This document shows positions 46,259 to 55,792 of a stretch of 64,000 nt of DNA, piece by piece. The position numbers and the translations under genes were made by a program. The notes under the pieces were generated by a model. That model made no database searches. It had not been told where the DNA came from and saw only the letters and a list, made by a program, of their open reading frames with translations. Positions within the stretch are counted from its first letter, which is position 1; each line of letters begins with the position of its first letter. Origin of the DNA: Bacillus sp. MYb209 (GTDB taxonomy: Bacteria; Bacillota; Bacilli; Bacillales; Bacillaceae_G); assembly GCF_002975175.1 (NCBI RefSeq), contig NZ_PCNZ01000002.1:478230-542229 (forward strand), in the 5' to 3' direction.

Positions 46259-47731
46259 TCAACTGATAGGCTTGTACTCTTTAATAACACGTAATGTTTG
46301 TAATGTCATATCTTCGGGACCTTGTACAGGTAACCCAGCTTCTAAATTTTTACGAATATACTCTAAGTTATCTTGTGTAATAATTTCCCCCGGAGTAAAG
46401 ATTGGAATCCCTGGCGGATAAACCATAACAAAATCAGCTATAATACGACCTGCTGCGTTTTCAAATGGAATGACTTCTGTTTCTGAATAAAAAGCATCTC
46501 TAGGAGAAAGTGCTAGCACAGGTATTTCTGGAATTTCTACGTGTACTTGAACACCTTTATCTGCTCTATTTCTGTATGTTGCTGCTAAATCTTGTAATGC
46601 TGTAATAAGTGTATCTGTTTCACTTGCTGTATCTCCAAATGTGATAAGACAAAGTATGTTATATAAATCAGAGAGTTCTACTTCAATGTTGTAATGTTCT
46701 CTAAGCCATACTTCAGCCTGATGGCCTGTAATACCTAAATCTTTTACAGATACAATTATCTTTGTAGGATCATAGTTAAAAGTAGCATCTGTACCTAGCA
46801 TCTCTTTTCCAGGACAATAAAGATGCTCAATAACATTTATAGCATCACGAACATGTTCAGCTAATTGTATTGTTTGTTCTATGAGAGCTTTTCCTTCTGT
46901 AGCAAGACGTTTTCTGGCAACATCAAGAGATGATAACAAAATGTAAGAAGTTGATGTAGTCGTAAGCATGCTAATAATGGATTGAACATGTTTTACATTA
47001 ACAAGACCCTCTTTTACATTAAGAATAGAGCTTTGGGTTAAAGACCCTCCTAATTTGTGAACACTTGTTGCTGCCATATCTGCACCCGCTTGCATAGCTG
47101 ACATCGGCAGTTCATCATGAAAATGGATATGAACACCGTGAGCTTCATCAACAAGTACAGGAATATCGTAAGCATGAGCTAATTCTACAATCTGCTCTAA
47201 ATCTGCAGCAAACCCAAAATATGTTGGATTTATAACAAGTAAGCCTTTCGCATCTGAGTGCTCTTCAAGAGCCTTTTTGACAGATTGAATTGTGATCCCA
47301 TGTGAAATACCGAGCTTCGGATCAATCTCAGGATGCATGAAAATTGGTTTTGCACCTGAGAAAATAATAGCTGACATTACTGATTTATGCACATTCCGTG
47401 GCACGAGGATTTTATCCCCAGGACCGCAAACGCTCATCACCATTGTCATAATTGCACCACTTGTACCTTGAATAGAAAAGAACGTATGATCTGCACCGAA
47501 AGCAGCGGCTGCTAAATCCTGTGCTTCTTTAATCATACCCTTTGGATGATGTAAATCATCGAGCGGCGCAATATTAATTAAATCAATTGCTAATGCATTA
47601 TGCCCAATAAATTCGCGAAATGTAGGATCCATGCCCTGTCCTTTTTTATGACCAGGAATATGGAATTGAACTGGATTTCGCTTACTGTGCTCAACTAAAG
47701 CGGTAAACAATGGTGTTTCGTATTGGGACAA
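46259..47731 (-). CDS. speA: Arginine decarboxylase SpeA
   Basis: This 490-residue fold-type I PLP enzyme matches Bacillus SpeA, which makes agmatine from arginine on the route to putrescine and spermidine. The PLP lysine is Lys226 in ATSVHKLGGSLTQSS, and the DEAHGVHIHFH motif holds the cofactor. The TTG at 47731 is preferred because AAGGGGTG precedes it and LSQYETPLFT matches the B. subtilis start and length; the frame is open to 47788. The leader is about 165 nt. In B. subtilis sr1 also lies between pdhD and speA. Confidence 0.9.
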   Translation of the reverse strand: MSQYETPLFTALVEHSKRNPVQFHIPGHKKGQGMDPTFREFIGHNALAIDLINIAPLDDLHHPKGMIKEAQDLAAAAFGADHTFFSIQGTSGAIMTMVMSVCGPGDKILVPRNVHKSVMSAIIFSGAKPIFMHPEIDPKLGISHGITIQSVKKALEEHSDAKGLLVINPTYFGFAADLEQIVELAHAYDIPVLVDEAHGVHIHFHDELPMSAMQAGADMAATSVHKLGGSLTQSSILNVKEGLVNVKHVQSIISMLTTTSTSYILLSSLDVARKRLATEGKALIEQTIQLAEHVRDAINVIEHLYCPGKEMLGTDATFNYDPTKIIVSVKDLGITGHQAEVWLREHYNIEVELSDLYNILCLITFGDTASETDTLITALQDLAATYRNRADKGVQVHVEIPEIPVLALSPRDAFYSETEVIPFENAAGRIIADFVMVYPPGIPIFTPGEIITQDNLEYIRKNLEAGLPVQGPEDMTLQTLRVIKEYKPIS

Positions 47732-48114
47732 TCTATACACCCCTTCTTCTTCGTAATATTTATTAGAGTTTGTTTTATATGATTTCATCTCATTCTAAAA
47801 GCAAATTAAGATGGCAAACTTTTAGAACTTGACTTGTTTTTCTGCCATTCGCAAAAGCCTTTTTGGGGATGGTAGTCTCACTTTATTCTCTATAAAACAA
47901 AAGCATTATATCACCAATAATTATAGATGTATAGAAAAATCGCATTTTCAAGGTGAGTATGTTTAATAGTTATATTTTAAATACCGCAAAGAGGAAGACA
48001 ATTCCATTGAAATGGATAAATGGTGTATAATGCAGAGTGGCTATAGTGAAGAATAAAAGGTTCTCTTAAAGGTAGCATAATAGAAAAAGAAAGAATACTG
48101 AATGAGGTGCAAAA
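47732..48114. other. Divergent speA-yktA region with a long speA leader
   Basis: On the minus strand a TATAAT at 47905-47910 gives speA a leader of roughly 165 nt, containing GCCAT/ATGGC elements that could fold. I see no T-box or known riboswitch. On the plus strand TATAAT near 48027 probably serves yktA. Confidence 0.4.
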
Positions 48115-48384
48115 ATGGAATATCAATATCCACTTGATTACGATTGGTCAAATGAAGAAATGGTAGCAGTTGTAAAGTTTTATGAAGCGATTGAAAAGGT
48201 ATATGAAAAAGGAGTTTTGAGAGAAGATTTGATGGAATTATATCGTCGTTTTAAAGAGATTGTGCCATCGAAGGCAGCGGAGAAAAAAATTGATAAAGAA
48301 TTTCAAGAAGTAAGTGGATATTCTATATATCGTACGATTCAAAAAGCAAAGGAAGTAGCGGAAAAAAAGATTGTTAAAATGTAA
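48115..48384 (+). CDS. yktA: UPF0223-family protein YktA
   Basis: This 89-residue protein matches UPF0223 (YktA): [21 protein letters not shown] near the start and a helical, lysine-rich C-terminus ([15 protein letters not shown]). A TGAGGTG ribosome site precedes the ATG. It converges on yktB, as in B. subtilis. Function unknown. Confidence 0.88.
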   Translation: MEYQYPLDYDWSNEEMVAVVKFYEAIEKVYEKGVLREDLMELYRRFKEIVPSKAAEKKIDKEFQEVSGYSIYRTIQKAKEVAEKKIVKM

Positions 48385-48432
48385 AAATATTTTGAAAAAT
48401 AAAATACGAAGTGCTATAATGTGATAACAACT

Positions 48433-48462
48433 AAAAACGGACAATATAAATTGTCCGTTTTC
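48433..48462. terminator. Bidirectional terminator between yktA and yktB
   Basis: AAAACGGACAA and TTGTCCGTTTT pair around TATAAA, with A/T tracts on both sides. Confidence 0.9.
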
Positions 48463-48464
48463 TA

Positions 48465-49091
48465 CTATCGATTACAAAGTGCATATAAAGGAAGGAGTGG
48501 TTGCATCGTAGATTCAATCTTAGCAAGGAATTGTTCGTTGGTCATTGCTGAAAACTCCTCTGGTGATATATGAATACCGACTAATAACTCTGCTTTTTTC
48601 ACAGTAGCTAAACGTTCAATCATCTTTTGTAAGTCTTCTGTTTCAAGCGTTTTATGTAATTTTACACCTGGTTTAGTATGGTCAATGGACCAAACGAAGT
48701 TATTTGGAATATTTGTTTTTAAATCATTTAAATGTTCTAAGAAGGCGTGAGCCGTCTCCACTTTTTGTGAACACTCATAGATTAAACCAAAGTATATAAA
48801 GGCATGAGTACCCCATAAACCAATTTGAAAGTGTGGTAACATTTTATATCCACGTTTATTTGTTGAAAAAGCAACCCAAGTATCGTTTGGTGGATTGACT
48901 TTGCGGCGTGCATGTTTTGCTACATGGTAGAAAAAGTTTTCATCAGTTTGTTGTGATAAATATTCTGCAAACTGTTCCCCTAAAGCGTCTAGCTTAGGAT
49001 GAATATTCGTTTTAATTGCGCTCATTCGTTCTTCAAGACCATCAACAGTAAAGACTTCAAAATCAGTGGATGTGAATGTTTGTAGTGTCAT
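48465..49091 (-). CDS. yktB: UPF0637-family protein YktB
   Basis: This 208-residue protein matches YktB (DUF1054/UPF0637): [38 protein letters not shown], and [17 protein letters not shown]. The family has a known structure but no known function. A TTGGAGGAAC ribosome site precedes the ATG. Position next to yktA is conserved. Confidence 0.88.
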   Translation of the reverse strand: MTLQTFTSTDFEVFTVDGLEERMSAIKTNIHPKLDALGEQFAEYLSQQTDENFFYHVAKHARRKVNPPNDTWVAFSTNKRGYKMLPHFQIGLWGTHAFIYFGLIYECSQKVETAHAFLEHLNDLKTNIPNNFVWSIDHTKPGVKLHKTLETEDLQKMIERLATVKKAELLVGIHISPEEFSAMTNEQFLAKIESTMQPLLPLYALCNR

Positions 49092-49296
49092 GATTGTTCC
49101 TCCAACTCCTATTTTGTTTTAATTTTAGCATAGCTTGTACTATTCATAAAAAAAACAGCACAAAAAAATTTAAATAAAAAAATATAATTTTGTTGCATAG
49201 ATGATTTATCCAACATAGTATAGTATAAAACAAAAAATCAGAAAATTGAATCAATTCTAGTCCGAGGGCAGACGAATATTGGGAGGAGGCAAAAAA

Positions 49297-49485
49297 ATGA
49301 GACAGGTGATTAATGCGTTAAAGAGAACAGATGCTGAAAAGAGAATTCCGGTGCTACGTTTGGAGCTAGATTATGAATTAGCAACTTTATATGATGCGAT
49401 GATGGATAACGACAAACAGAAAAAAGAAGAGTGCGTACAAAAATTAGAAGTGTTAAGACTTGAAATGATCCGTTTAGAAGCGTAA
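49297..49485 (+). CDS. Small helical protein, possibly YkzI-like
   Basis: This 62-residue protein is highly charged and helical (DAEKRIPVLRLELDYELATLYDAM), with no membrane segment. ATG 49297 follows GGGAGGAGG; the frame is open to a TTG at 49279. It lies between yktB and suhB, where B. subtilis has the small gene ykzI; I infer correspondence from position, size and general character only. A terminator follows. Confidence 0.7.
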   Translation: MRQVINALKRTDAEKRIPVLRLELDYELATLYDAMMDNDKQKKEECVQKLEVLRLEMIRLEA

Positions 49486-49515
49486 TAATAGTATATGTAT
49501 AAATAATTAGTTGGT

Positions 49516-49542
49516 GCGAACCTTATAAAGGGTTCGTTTTTT
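49516..49542 (+). terminator. Terminator of the small helical protein gene
   Basis: CGAACC-TTATAAAG-GGTTCG followed by six T residues. Confidence 0.85.
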
Positions 49543-49573
49543 CTGTGAACAGTATAGATCGGAGTGTTTAAAC

Positions 49574-50365
49574 ATGCAAGAAGTATGGAAAGACATCGAT
49601 ACACACGCGAAACAGTGGATTCGAGAAGCCGGAGAACATTTAATGGCGTCACTGAAAAAAACACTTATTATAGAAACAAAGTCAAATGCAGCTGATCTAG
49701 TAACAAACATGGACCGAGAAACGGAGCAGTTTTTGATTGGGAAAATTAAAGAAACATTCCCGGCTCATAATATTTTAGGAGAAGAAGGCTACGGAGATGA
49801 GATTACCTCTTCTAATGGGGTTGTTTGGTTAATTGATCCAATTGACGGCACGATGAACTTTGTTCATCAAAAAAGGAATTTCGCAATCTCAATCGGGATT
49901 TATGAGAACGGTATCGGAAAGATTGGTCTTATTTATGATCCGGTTCATGATGAACTATATCATGCGGTAAAGGGAGAAGGGGCTTTTTGCAATGATTTAG
50001 CTATTCCCATGCTGGAAAAAGGAACGGTAGAGCATGGAATTATAGCTTTGAATGCGATATGGCTTACTGATAATCCATTGCTTAATATGGAAAAAATGAT
50101 GATGCTCGTTAAGAAGGCGAGAGGTACGAGGTCATATGGTTGTGCAGCGTTAGAAATGGTATATGTTGCAACGGGAAGATTAGATGCATATGTAACACCG
50201 CGCTTATCGCCATGGGACTTTGGCGGGGGACAGATTATTGTAGAAGAAGTTGGGGGTAAAGTGACAACGTTCTTGGGAACGCCCCTTTCTATTGTAGAGA
50301 AAAGCAGTGTGTTAGTTGCAAAACCAGGAGTATACGAAGAATTATTACCATTTGTATCGCAATAA
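49574..50365 (+). CDS. suhB: Inositol monophosphatase-family phosphatase
   Basis: This 263-residue protein belongs to the Mg-dependent, Li-sensitive inositol monophosphatase family and corresponds to YktC/SuhB. Metal-binding motifs are ILGEEGYG, WLIDPIDGTMNFVH and, near the C-terminus, LSPWDFGGGQIIVEEVGG. The physiological substrate in Bacillus could be inositol phosphate or another small phosphate ester. GATCGGAGTG gives a ribosome site. It converges on ylaF with a shared terminator. Confidence 0.92.
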   Translation: MQEVWKDIDTHAKQWIREAGEHLMASLKKTLIIETKSNAADLVTNMDRETEQFLIGKIKETFPAHNILGEEGYGDEITSSNGVVWLIDPIDGTMNFVHQKRNFAISIGIYENGIGKIGLIYDPVHDELYHAVKGEGAFCNDLAIPMLEKGTVEHGIIALNAIWLTDNPLLNMEKMMMLVKKARGTRSYGCAALEMVYVATGRLDAYVTPRLSPWDFGGGQIIVEEVGGKVTTFLGTPLSIVEKSSVLVAKPGVYEELLPFVSQ

Positions 50366-50367
50366 TG

Positions 50368-50405
50368 AAAAAAAGTAAGAGGCATAAAGAAGCTTCTTAC
50401 TTTTT
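50368..50405. terminator. Convergent terminator between suhB and ylaF
   Basis: AAAAAGTAAGA pairs with TCTTACTTTTT across a loop that itself contains AAGAAGCTTCTT. Confidence 0.8.
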
Positions 50406-50409
50406 AATG

Positions 50410-50589
50410 TTATTGCGATTTACGCATTTTTCTTTTTGTTACAAAACCGTATCCAACTGTAACAAATGTGCCGATAATGCAAATAATAATGCCGATGGGA
50501 CTATTTTCAGCAATCATAATTCCGATACCAATTAAGAAGATAACACCGATAATTGCTGTTAATAAAAAGCGATATTGAATGTGTTCCAT
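50410..50589 (-). CDS. ylaF: YlaF-like DUF5325 membrane protein
   Basis: This 59-residue protein has two membrane helices (about residues 8-25 and 30-49) and a basic tail (TKRKMRKSQ). Size, topology and its place next to typA match YlaF of B. subtilis. ATG 50589 follows GGAGGGTG; the frame extends to 50637 without a ribosome site. Function unknown. Confidence 0.75.
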   Translation of the reverse strand: MEHIQYRFLLTAIIGVIFLIGIGIMIAENSPIGIIICIIGTFVTVGYGFVTKRKMRKSQ

Positions 50590-50729
50590 TTCTTCACCCT
50601 CCAATCTTATTTTACTTTCACAAAAGTAAGAATACAACTATATTTTCATTCTTGATTTTATTTTGATTGCCATTGTATCCCCTTCGCTCTTATAATAGAG
50701 AAGGATTAAAAAGACATTAGGAGTTGGAC

Positions 50730-52574
50730 ATGTTGAAAAAACGACAAGATTTACGAAATATAGCAATTATTGCCCACGTTGACCATGGTAAAACAACACT
50801 TGTTGACCAGTTATTACGTCAAGCGGGGACGTTCCGTGCGAATGAACATATTGAAGAACGCGCAATGGACTCAAATGATCTAGAAAGAGAACGTGGTATT
50901 ACAATTTTAGCGAAGAATACTGCGATTCACTATGAAGATAAAAGAATTAACATTTTAGATACACCTGGTCACGCTGACTTCGGTGGAGAAGTAGAACGTA
51001 TCATGAAAATGGTTGATGGTGTTCTACTTGTTGTTGATGCATATGAAGGTTGTATGCCACAAACACGATTTGTTTTAAAGAAAGCTCTGGAGCAAAACTT
51101 AACTCCAATCGTTGTTGTAAACAAAATTGACCGTGACTTCGCTCGCCCTGATGAAGTAGTTGATGAAGTAGTTGACTTATTCATCGAACTTGGTGCAAAC
51201 GAAGATCAATTAGAGTTCCCAGTTGTATTTGCATCAGCAATGAACGGAACAGCAAGCTTAGATTCGAATCCAGCAAATCAAGAAGAGAATATGAAATCAT
51301 TGTTTGACACGATTATTGAACATATTCCAGCACCAGTTGATAACAGCGAAGAGCCACTTCAATTCCAAGTAGCACTTCTTGATTACAATGACTATGTTGG
51401 TCGTATTGGGGTTGGACGCGTATTCCGCGGTACAATGAAAGTAGGACAACAAGTTGCATTAATGAAAGTTGACGGAAGTGTAAAACAATTCCGTGTAACT
51501 AAATTATTTGGTTACATTGGATTAAAACGTCAAGAAATTGAAGAAGCAAAAGCTGGAGATTTAGTAGCTGTTTCAGGTATGGAAGACATTAACGTAGGTG
51601 AAACGGTATGTCCGGTCGAGCATGAAGAGGCTTTACCATTATTACGTATTGATGAGCCAACATTACAAATGACATTCCTTGTAAATAACAGCCCATTTGC
51701 AGGTCGTGAAGGTAAATTCATTACATCTCGTAAAATTGAAGAGCGTCTTCGTTCACAATTAGAAACAGATGTAAGTTTACGTGTAGATAATACAGATTCT
51801 CCTGATGCATGGATCGTATCTGGACGCGGGGAATTACATTTATCTATCTTAATTGAAAACATGCGTCGTGAAGGGTATGAACTACAAGTATCTAAGCCTG
51901 AAGTAATTATTAAAGATGTCGATGGCGTAAGAAGTGAGCCTGTAGAGCGCGTACAAATCGATGTGCCTGAAGAATACACTGGTTCTATTATGGAATCAAT
52001 GGGTGCACGTAAAGGTGAAATGTTAGATATGGTGAATAACGGAAACGGTCAAGTTCGCCTTACTTTCATGGTTCCAGCACGTGGTTTAATTGGTTACACA
52101 ACAGAATTCCTAACATTAACTCGTGGTTACGGTATTTTAAACCACACATTTGATTGCTACCAACCAGTACATGCTGGACAAGTTGGTGGACGTCGCCAAG
52201 GTGTTCTAGTTTCACTTGAAGCAGGAAAAGCATCACAATACGGTATTATGCAAGTTGAAGATCGTGGTGTAATCTTCGTTGAACCAGGTACAGAAGTATA
52301 TGCTGGTATGATCGTTGGAGAACATACACGTGAGAATGATTTAACAGTTAACGTTGTAAAAATGAAACAACAAACTAACATTCGTTCTGCGACGAAAGAT
52401 CAAACTTCAACAATGAAAAAACCACGCTTAATGACTTTAGAAGAGTCATTAGAGTACTTAAACGATGACGAGTTCTGTGAAGTAACTCCAGAATCAATTC
52501 GTTTACGTAAAAAGATTCTTGATAAGAGTGAGCGCGAAAGAGCTGCTAAGAAAAAGAAATCTGTTGAAGCATAA
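50730..52574 (+). CDS. typA: Ribosome-binding GTPase TypA/BipA
   Basis: This 614-residue translational GTPase matches TypA (BipA), which associates with ribosomes and aids assembly at low temperature. GTPase motifs are IAHVDHGKTTL (G1), RGITI (G2), DTPGHADF (G3) and NKIDRD (G4); the EF-G-like domains III and V and the BipA-specific C-terminus follow. The ATG at 50730 has AGGAG 6 nt upstream; a TTG at 50724 is in frame but overlaps. A terminator follows. Confidence 0.97.
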   Translation: MLKKRQDLRNIAIIAHVDHGKTTLVDQLLRQAGTFRANEHIEERAMDSNDLERERGITILAKNTAIHYEDKRINILDTPGHADFGGEVERIMKMVDGVLLVVDAYEGCMPQTRFVLKKALEQNLTPIVVVNKIDRDFARPDEVVDEVVDLFIELGANEDQLEFPVVFASAMNGTASLDSNPANQEENMKSLFDTIIEHIPAPVDNSEEPLQFQVALLDYNDYVGRIGVGRVFRGTMKVGQQVALMKVDGSVKQFRVTKLFGYIGLKRQEIEEAKAGDLVAVSGMEDINVGETVCPVEHEEALPLLRIDEPTLQMTFLVNNSPFAGREGKFITSRKIEERLRSQLETDVSLRVDNTDSPDAWIVSGRGELHLSILIENMRREGYELQVSKPEVIIKDVDGVRSEPVERVQIDVPEEYTGSIMESMGARKGEMLDMVNNGNGQVRLTFMVPARGLIGYTTEFLTLTRGYGILNHTFDCYQPVHAGQVGGRRQGVLVSLEAGKASQYGIMQVEDRGVIFVEPGTEVYAGMIVGEHTRENDLTVNVVKMKQQTNIRSATKDQTSTMKKPRLMTLEESLEYLNDDEFCEVTPESIRLRKKILDKSERERAAKKKKSVEA

Positions 52575-52582
52575 AATAATAG

Positions 52583-52617
52583 AACAGCTACCTTTTATAA
52601 AGGTAGCTGTTTTTTTG
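52583..52617 (+). terminator. Terminator of typA
   Basis: AACAGCTACCTTTATAAAGGTAGCTGTT-type stem (arms AACAGCTACCTT and AAGGTAGCTGTT) followed by seven T residues. Confidence 0.92.
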
Positions 52618-52734
52618 TTTTATGTTTATTTTTTTAGAATATTTACTCTTTTTTGTGGACAGTATTTTTTTTGCGAGTTACTCTTGTATTAAGTACATAA
52701 AGAGAATTTGTTTCATGAGAAGAGGTGAAAGATA

Positions 52735-53037
52735 GTGTTAGAAAGGATGTCATTTTTCGCGAAACTTTGTAAAGTTGATGAAAATCCAGAGTTAGGGATG
52801 TGGTTGCTTTATGGAACAATAATTTTATTAAGTGCACTTGTATATAATTTAGGATTTGCAAGGAAGCTATCGGTGCTAAAAAATATAGTGATATATACAT
52901 CTTTAGCAATTGGATGCACGGTATTAACTTTTTTTGCAGTTTTTTTACCCGTTGGAGAGGGGCTCGTTGTAGCGGCAATTGTACTTGGAATTTATAGACT
53001 GCGTTTACGTCAAGCTAAACAACAAAAAACAGGGTGA
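52735..53037 (+). CDS. ylaH: YlaH-like membrane protein
   Basis: This 100-residue protein has three hydrophobic segments (about residues 20-38, 48-66 and 68-86) and a basic tail ([11 protein letters not shown]). It matches YlaH in size and position after typA. The GTG start follows GAAGAGGTG. Its stop overlaps the region of the next gene's ribosome site, so the two small genes are probably co-transcribed. Function unknown. Confidence 0.8.
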   Translation: MLERMSFFAKLCKVDENPELGMWLLYGTIILLSALVYNLGFARKLSVLKNIVIYTSLAIGCTVLTFFAVFLPVGEGLVVAAIVLGIYRLRLRQAKQQKTG

Positions 53038-53054
53038 AAAAAGGAGGGGCTTTC

Positions 53055-53330
53055 ATGCGCTCAGTACAAGATGCACTATATAATTGGTTAACAATTAAAA
53101 CGGTTGCGGAAGCACGTCCAGATGATAGCGCTGCACAAGAAACGTATGTATTATTTCAAAATATGATATATGAAGAGCATAAATTACGAAATGTAGAAGT
53201 TGAAAAGAATGAGGAAATGTATTTGATTACATATGAAATTGATGGAGAAATAAGGTGTGCAAGATTTCCGGTAGAAGCCATTGATTGTTTTTTGGATCAG
53301 ATGAATCGTGAACCAGAAAAATACAAATAA
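53055..53330 (+). CDS. Hypothetical protein downstream of ylaH
   Basis: I do not recognise this 91-residue protein. It is soluble, acidic and mixed alpha/beta: a helical start (MRSVQDALYNWLTIKTVAEA), then strands (YLITYEIDGEIRCARFP), and ends FLDQMNREPEKYK. ATG 53055 follows AAGGAGGGG, the best-supported start. It lies 17 nt after ylaH in the same direction, so it is probably part of that operon; the convergent terminator overlaps its stop codon. Confidence 0.7.
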   Translation: MRSVQDALYNWLTIKTVAEARPDDSAAQETYVLFQNMIYEEHKLRNVEVEKNEEMYLITYEIDGEIRCARFPVEAIDCFLDQMNREPEKYK

Positions 53331-53360
53331 GTCCTTATCTATATGATTAAGGACTTATTT
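53325..53360. terminator. Convergent terminator
   Basis: AAATAAGTCCTTA and TAAGGACTTATTT pair around a 10-nt loop between the hypothetical gene and ylaI. Confidence 0.88.
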
Positions 53361-53365
53361 CCGGT

Positions 53366-53566
53366 TTACCAATCGTCTTCTACTTTTTTATCACGATATA
53401 ATCGGAAATTACCACTCGCATGGCGTTCCATAGTACGCTCTGCAATTCGTTCCGTACATTCCATGCACATATATGTATGAATAGGGCGATTACGCAGTTT
53501 TTTTGCCATAGGATTTTCGTCATCTAACATATCTCTTTTATCACAAATCATACATTTGACTCTCAT
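53366..53566 (-). CDS. ylaI: YlaI-family zinc-finger protein (DUF2197)
   Basis: This 66-residue protein matches YlaI: MRVKCMICDK, the invariant KLRNRPIHTYMC block and a FRLYRDKK tail. Two CxxC knuckles (CMIC near residue 5 and CMEC near residue 34) predict a zinc-binding fold. A GAGGTGACG ribosome site precedes the ATG. Function unknown, possibly RNA or protein binding. Confidence 0.88.
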   Translation of the reverse strand: MRVKCMICDKRDMLDDENPMAKKLRNRPIHTYMCMECTERIAERTMERHASGNFRLYRDKKVEDDW

Positions 53567-53711
53567 TTCGTCACCTCAATACGAATTCTATCAGTATAAG
53601 TATATCATGGAAGTATAATGTTTTTGAATAATAGCGGGAAAAAATAATATTTTCGCAATTCGAAAAATAGGTTATGATAAGGATATATAAAGAATATTTG
53701 GAGGTGGAAAT

Positions 53712-54167
53712 ATGGCGAATGTAGTTGAGCCTACATTGACAGATGACTTAGTACAATCTTTGCGTAAAGAATGTATCGTTATGATAGCAACAACAGATTT
53801 CGAAAAACAAATCCCTAACGTAAGTGCTATTTCTTGGGTATATGCAGTGAGTGAAACTAGTATTCGATTTGCGGTAGATCAACGCTCACGTATTGTGGGA
53901 AATATACGGCATAGTGCAGGGGTTGTATTGACTATAATGGCGAATGAATCCGTATTTTCCATAAGTGGTGAAAGTGAAATTTTAACAGATAGAATGGAAG
54001 GGATTCCTCTAAAATTAACGGTAGTAGAAGTGACTGTGCAAGAAGTTCGTGATGTTATGTTTTATGGTGCGAAACTTGCTACTGAACCAACATATGAAAA
54101 AACATATGATCTTCGTGCTGCTAAAAAGCTTGATAATCAAGTATTAGTAGGAATGAAAGAATTATAA
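53712..54167 (+). CDS. Pyridoxamine 5'-phosphate oxidase-like protein (YlaL-like)
   Basis: This 151-residue protein resembles the FMN-binding split-barrel family related to pyridoxamine phosphate oxidase. Strands around IVMIATTDFEKQIPNVSAISWVY, the IRFAVDQRSRIVGNIRHS segment and the SVFSISGESEIL block fit that fold. Its place between ylaI and ylaK corresponds to YlaL of B. subtilis. A TTGGAGGTGG ribosome site precedes the ATG. Cofactor and substrate are not known. Confidence 0.7.
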   Translation: MANVVEPTLTDDLVQSLRKECIVMIATTDFEKQIPNVSAISWVYAVSETSIRFAVDQRSRIVGNIRHSAGVVLTIMANESVFSISGESEILTDRMEGIPLKLTVVEVTVQEVRDVMFYGAKLATEPTYEKTYDLRAAKKLDNQVLVGMKEL

Positions 54168-54414
54168 AGAAGATGAATAGGAACATCGTTCATAAACTTT
54201 TACAAGTGAGTATTGTGATTTAATGTGAAAAATTATAATTAAAAGTAATATATTGAATAGAAATGAATAAAAAATAAAGAAAAGGTTTAATTTCTATGAA
54301 TTTCGATTCTACCTCGTTTTTACGGTACATATAATTATAACAATGGTTCGTCCATATTTATATGGATGAAACCCTTGTTCTACAAATTTAAAAGTGGAGT
54401 CAGGGGGTAACAGG

Positions 54415-55743
54415 TTGGATAAAATTTATGTGTTAGATACGAATGTACTTTTGCAGGATCCTTTATCTATTTTTTCATTTGCAACAAATGAAGTAGTGAT
54501 TCCAGCAGTTGTGTTAGAAGAGGTTGATTCGAAAAAACGTTATATGGATGAAGTAGGACGAAATGCTCGCTATGTATCTAAGTTAATAGACAAATTTCGT
54601 GAAATAGGAAAGCTGCATGAAAGTATTCCGTTAGAAAACGGAGGTACATTCCGTATTGAATTAAATCATCGCTCATTTGTTCAACTACAAGATATTTTTG
54701 TAGAAAAAACAAATGATAATCGAATTTTAGCGGTAGCGAAAAACTTAGCTTTAGAAGAACAAGAAAAAGAGGACGGGAAATCAGTTATTTTAGTAAGTAA
54801 AGATGTACTCGTAAGGGTAAAAGCTGATGCAATCGGATTGCAGGCCGAAGATTATTTAAGTGACCGAGTAATCGAAGTGGAAAATATATATTCAGGATTT
54901 TTAGAAGGGTATATATCAAAAGAACAGTTAGATTATTTTTATGAAAAAGGTGAACTACCTTTATCTGAAATCGCAAATCATCCTTTTTATCCAAATCAGT
55001 TTGTTGTAATGAAAGATGCACTGGGGGGTTCTAGTTCTGCACTTGGGATTGTGGATCATTTAGGTAAGAAGGTAAAGAAACTTATTTTTCACAATGAGCA
55101 AGTGTGGGGGATACGTCCACGAAACGTGCAGCAAATTATGGGGTTAGAATTGCTACTTCGGGAAGATATTCCACTTGTAACGTTAACAGGGAAAGCCGGT
55201 ACAGGAAAAACGTTACTTGCATTAGCTGCGGGACTAATGCAAACGGAAGATTTAGGGTTATATAAAAAACTACTTGTCGCGAGACCGATTGTACCGGTAG
55301 GAAAAGATATAGGTTATTTACCAGGAGAGAAAGAGGAAAAATTAAGACCGTGGATGCAGCCGATTTTTGATAATCTAGAGTATTTATTCAACACGAAAAA
55401 GCCTGGGGAGCTAGATGCTATTTTAGCTGGGATGGGTTCGATTGAAGTAGAAGCGCTTACCTATATACGCGGGAGAAGTATTCCAGACCAGTTCATTATA
55501 ATTGACGAGGCACAAAATTTAACGAAGCATGAAGTGAAGACGATATTAACAAGGGTAGGCGAAAAAAGTAAGATTGTATTAATGGGGGATCCTCAGCAAA
55601 TTGATCACCCGTATTTAGATGAATATAATAACGGTTTAACATATGTTGTAGAGAAGTTTAAAGAACAACGTATTAGTGGTCATGTAAAGTTTGTTAAAGG
55701 AGAGCGTTCTAATTTAGCACAACTAGCAGCGGATTTATTATAA
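54415..55743 (+). CDS. ylaK: PIN-PhoH ATPase YlaK
   Basis: This 442-residue protein joins an N-terminal PIN-domain nuclease fold (residues 1-140; KIYVLDTNVLLQDP with catalytic Asp, LEEVDSKKR) to a PhoH-type ATPase domain (Walker A LTGKAGTGKTLLA, Walker B FIIIDEAQNLT). PIN-PhoH proteins such as this are RNA helicase/ribonucleases in the species tested. TTG 54415 is preferred, as AGGGGGT lies 6 nt upstream and the resulting length equals B. subtilis YlaK. Monocistronic with a terminator. Confidence 0.9.
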   Translation: MDKIYVLDTNVLLQDPLSIFSFATNEVVIPAVVLEEVDSKKRYMDEVGRNARYVSKLIDKFREIGKLHESIPLENGGTFRIELNHRSFVQLQDIFVEKTNDNRILAVAKNLALEEQEKEDGKSVILVSKDVLVRVKADAIGLQAEDYLSDRVIEVENIYSGFLEGYISKEQLDYFYEKGELPLSEIANHPFYPNQFVVMKDALGGSSSALGIVDHLGKKVKKLIFHNEQVWGIRPRNVQQIMGLELLLREDIPLVTLTGKAGTGKTLLALAAGLMQTEDLGLYKKLLVARPIVPVGKDIGYLPGEKEEKLRPWMQPIFDNLEYLFNTKKPGELDAILAGMGSIEVEALTYIRGRSIPDQFIIIDEAQNLTKHEVKTILTRVGEKSKIVLMGDPQQIDHPYLDEYNNGLTYVVEKFKEQRISGHVKFVKGERSNLAQLAADLL

Positions 55744-55775
55744 AAAGGAGTGAGCCTAAGCTCACTCCTTTTTTG
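55743..55775 (+). terminator. Terminator of ylaK
   Basis: AAAAAGGAGTGAGC-CTAA-GCTCACTCCTTTTTT, starting at the stop codon. Confidence 0.93.
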
Positions 55776-55792
55776 CCTTTTAATTATACAAT

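Noticed and set aside
45991-46266. A 91-residue open frame starting MCRQEQDAK
   Set aside because: It has no ribosome site, overlaps the speA end, and only its middle resembles the tail of TnpB. I treat it as decayed sequence inside the IS605-type relic, not a gene.
47732-47910. Possible T-box or riboswitch in the speA leader
   Set aside because: No T-box bulge, specifier loop or known aptamer core could be found; only general folding potential.
51530-51979. A 149-residue minus-strand open frame opposite typA
   Set aside because: It is a codon-bias shadow of a conserved gene, with no ribosome site.
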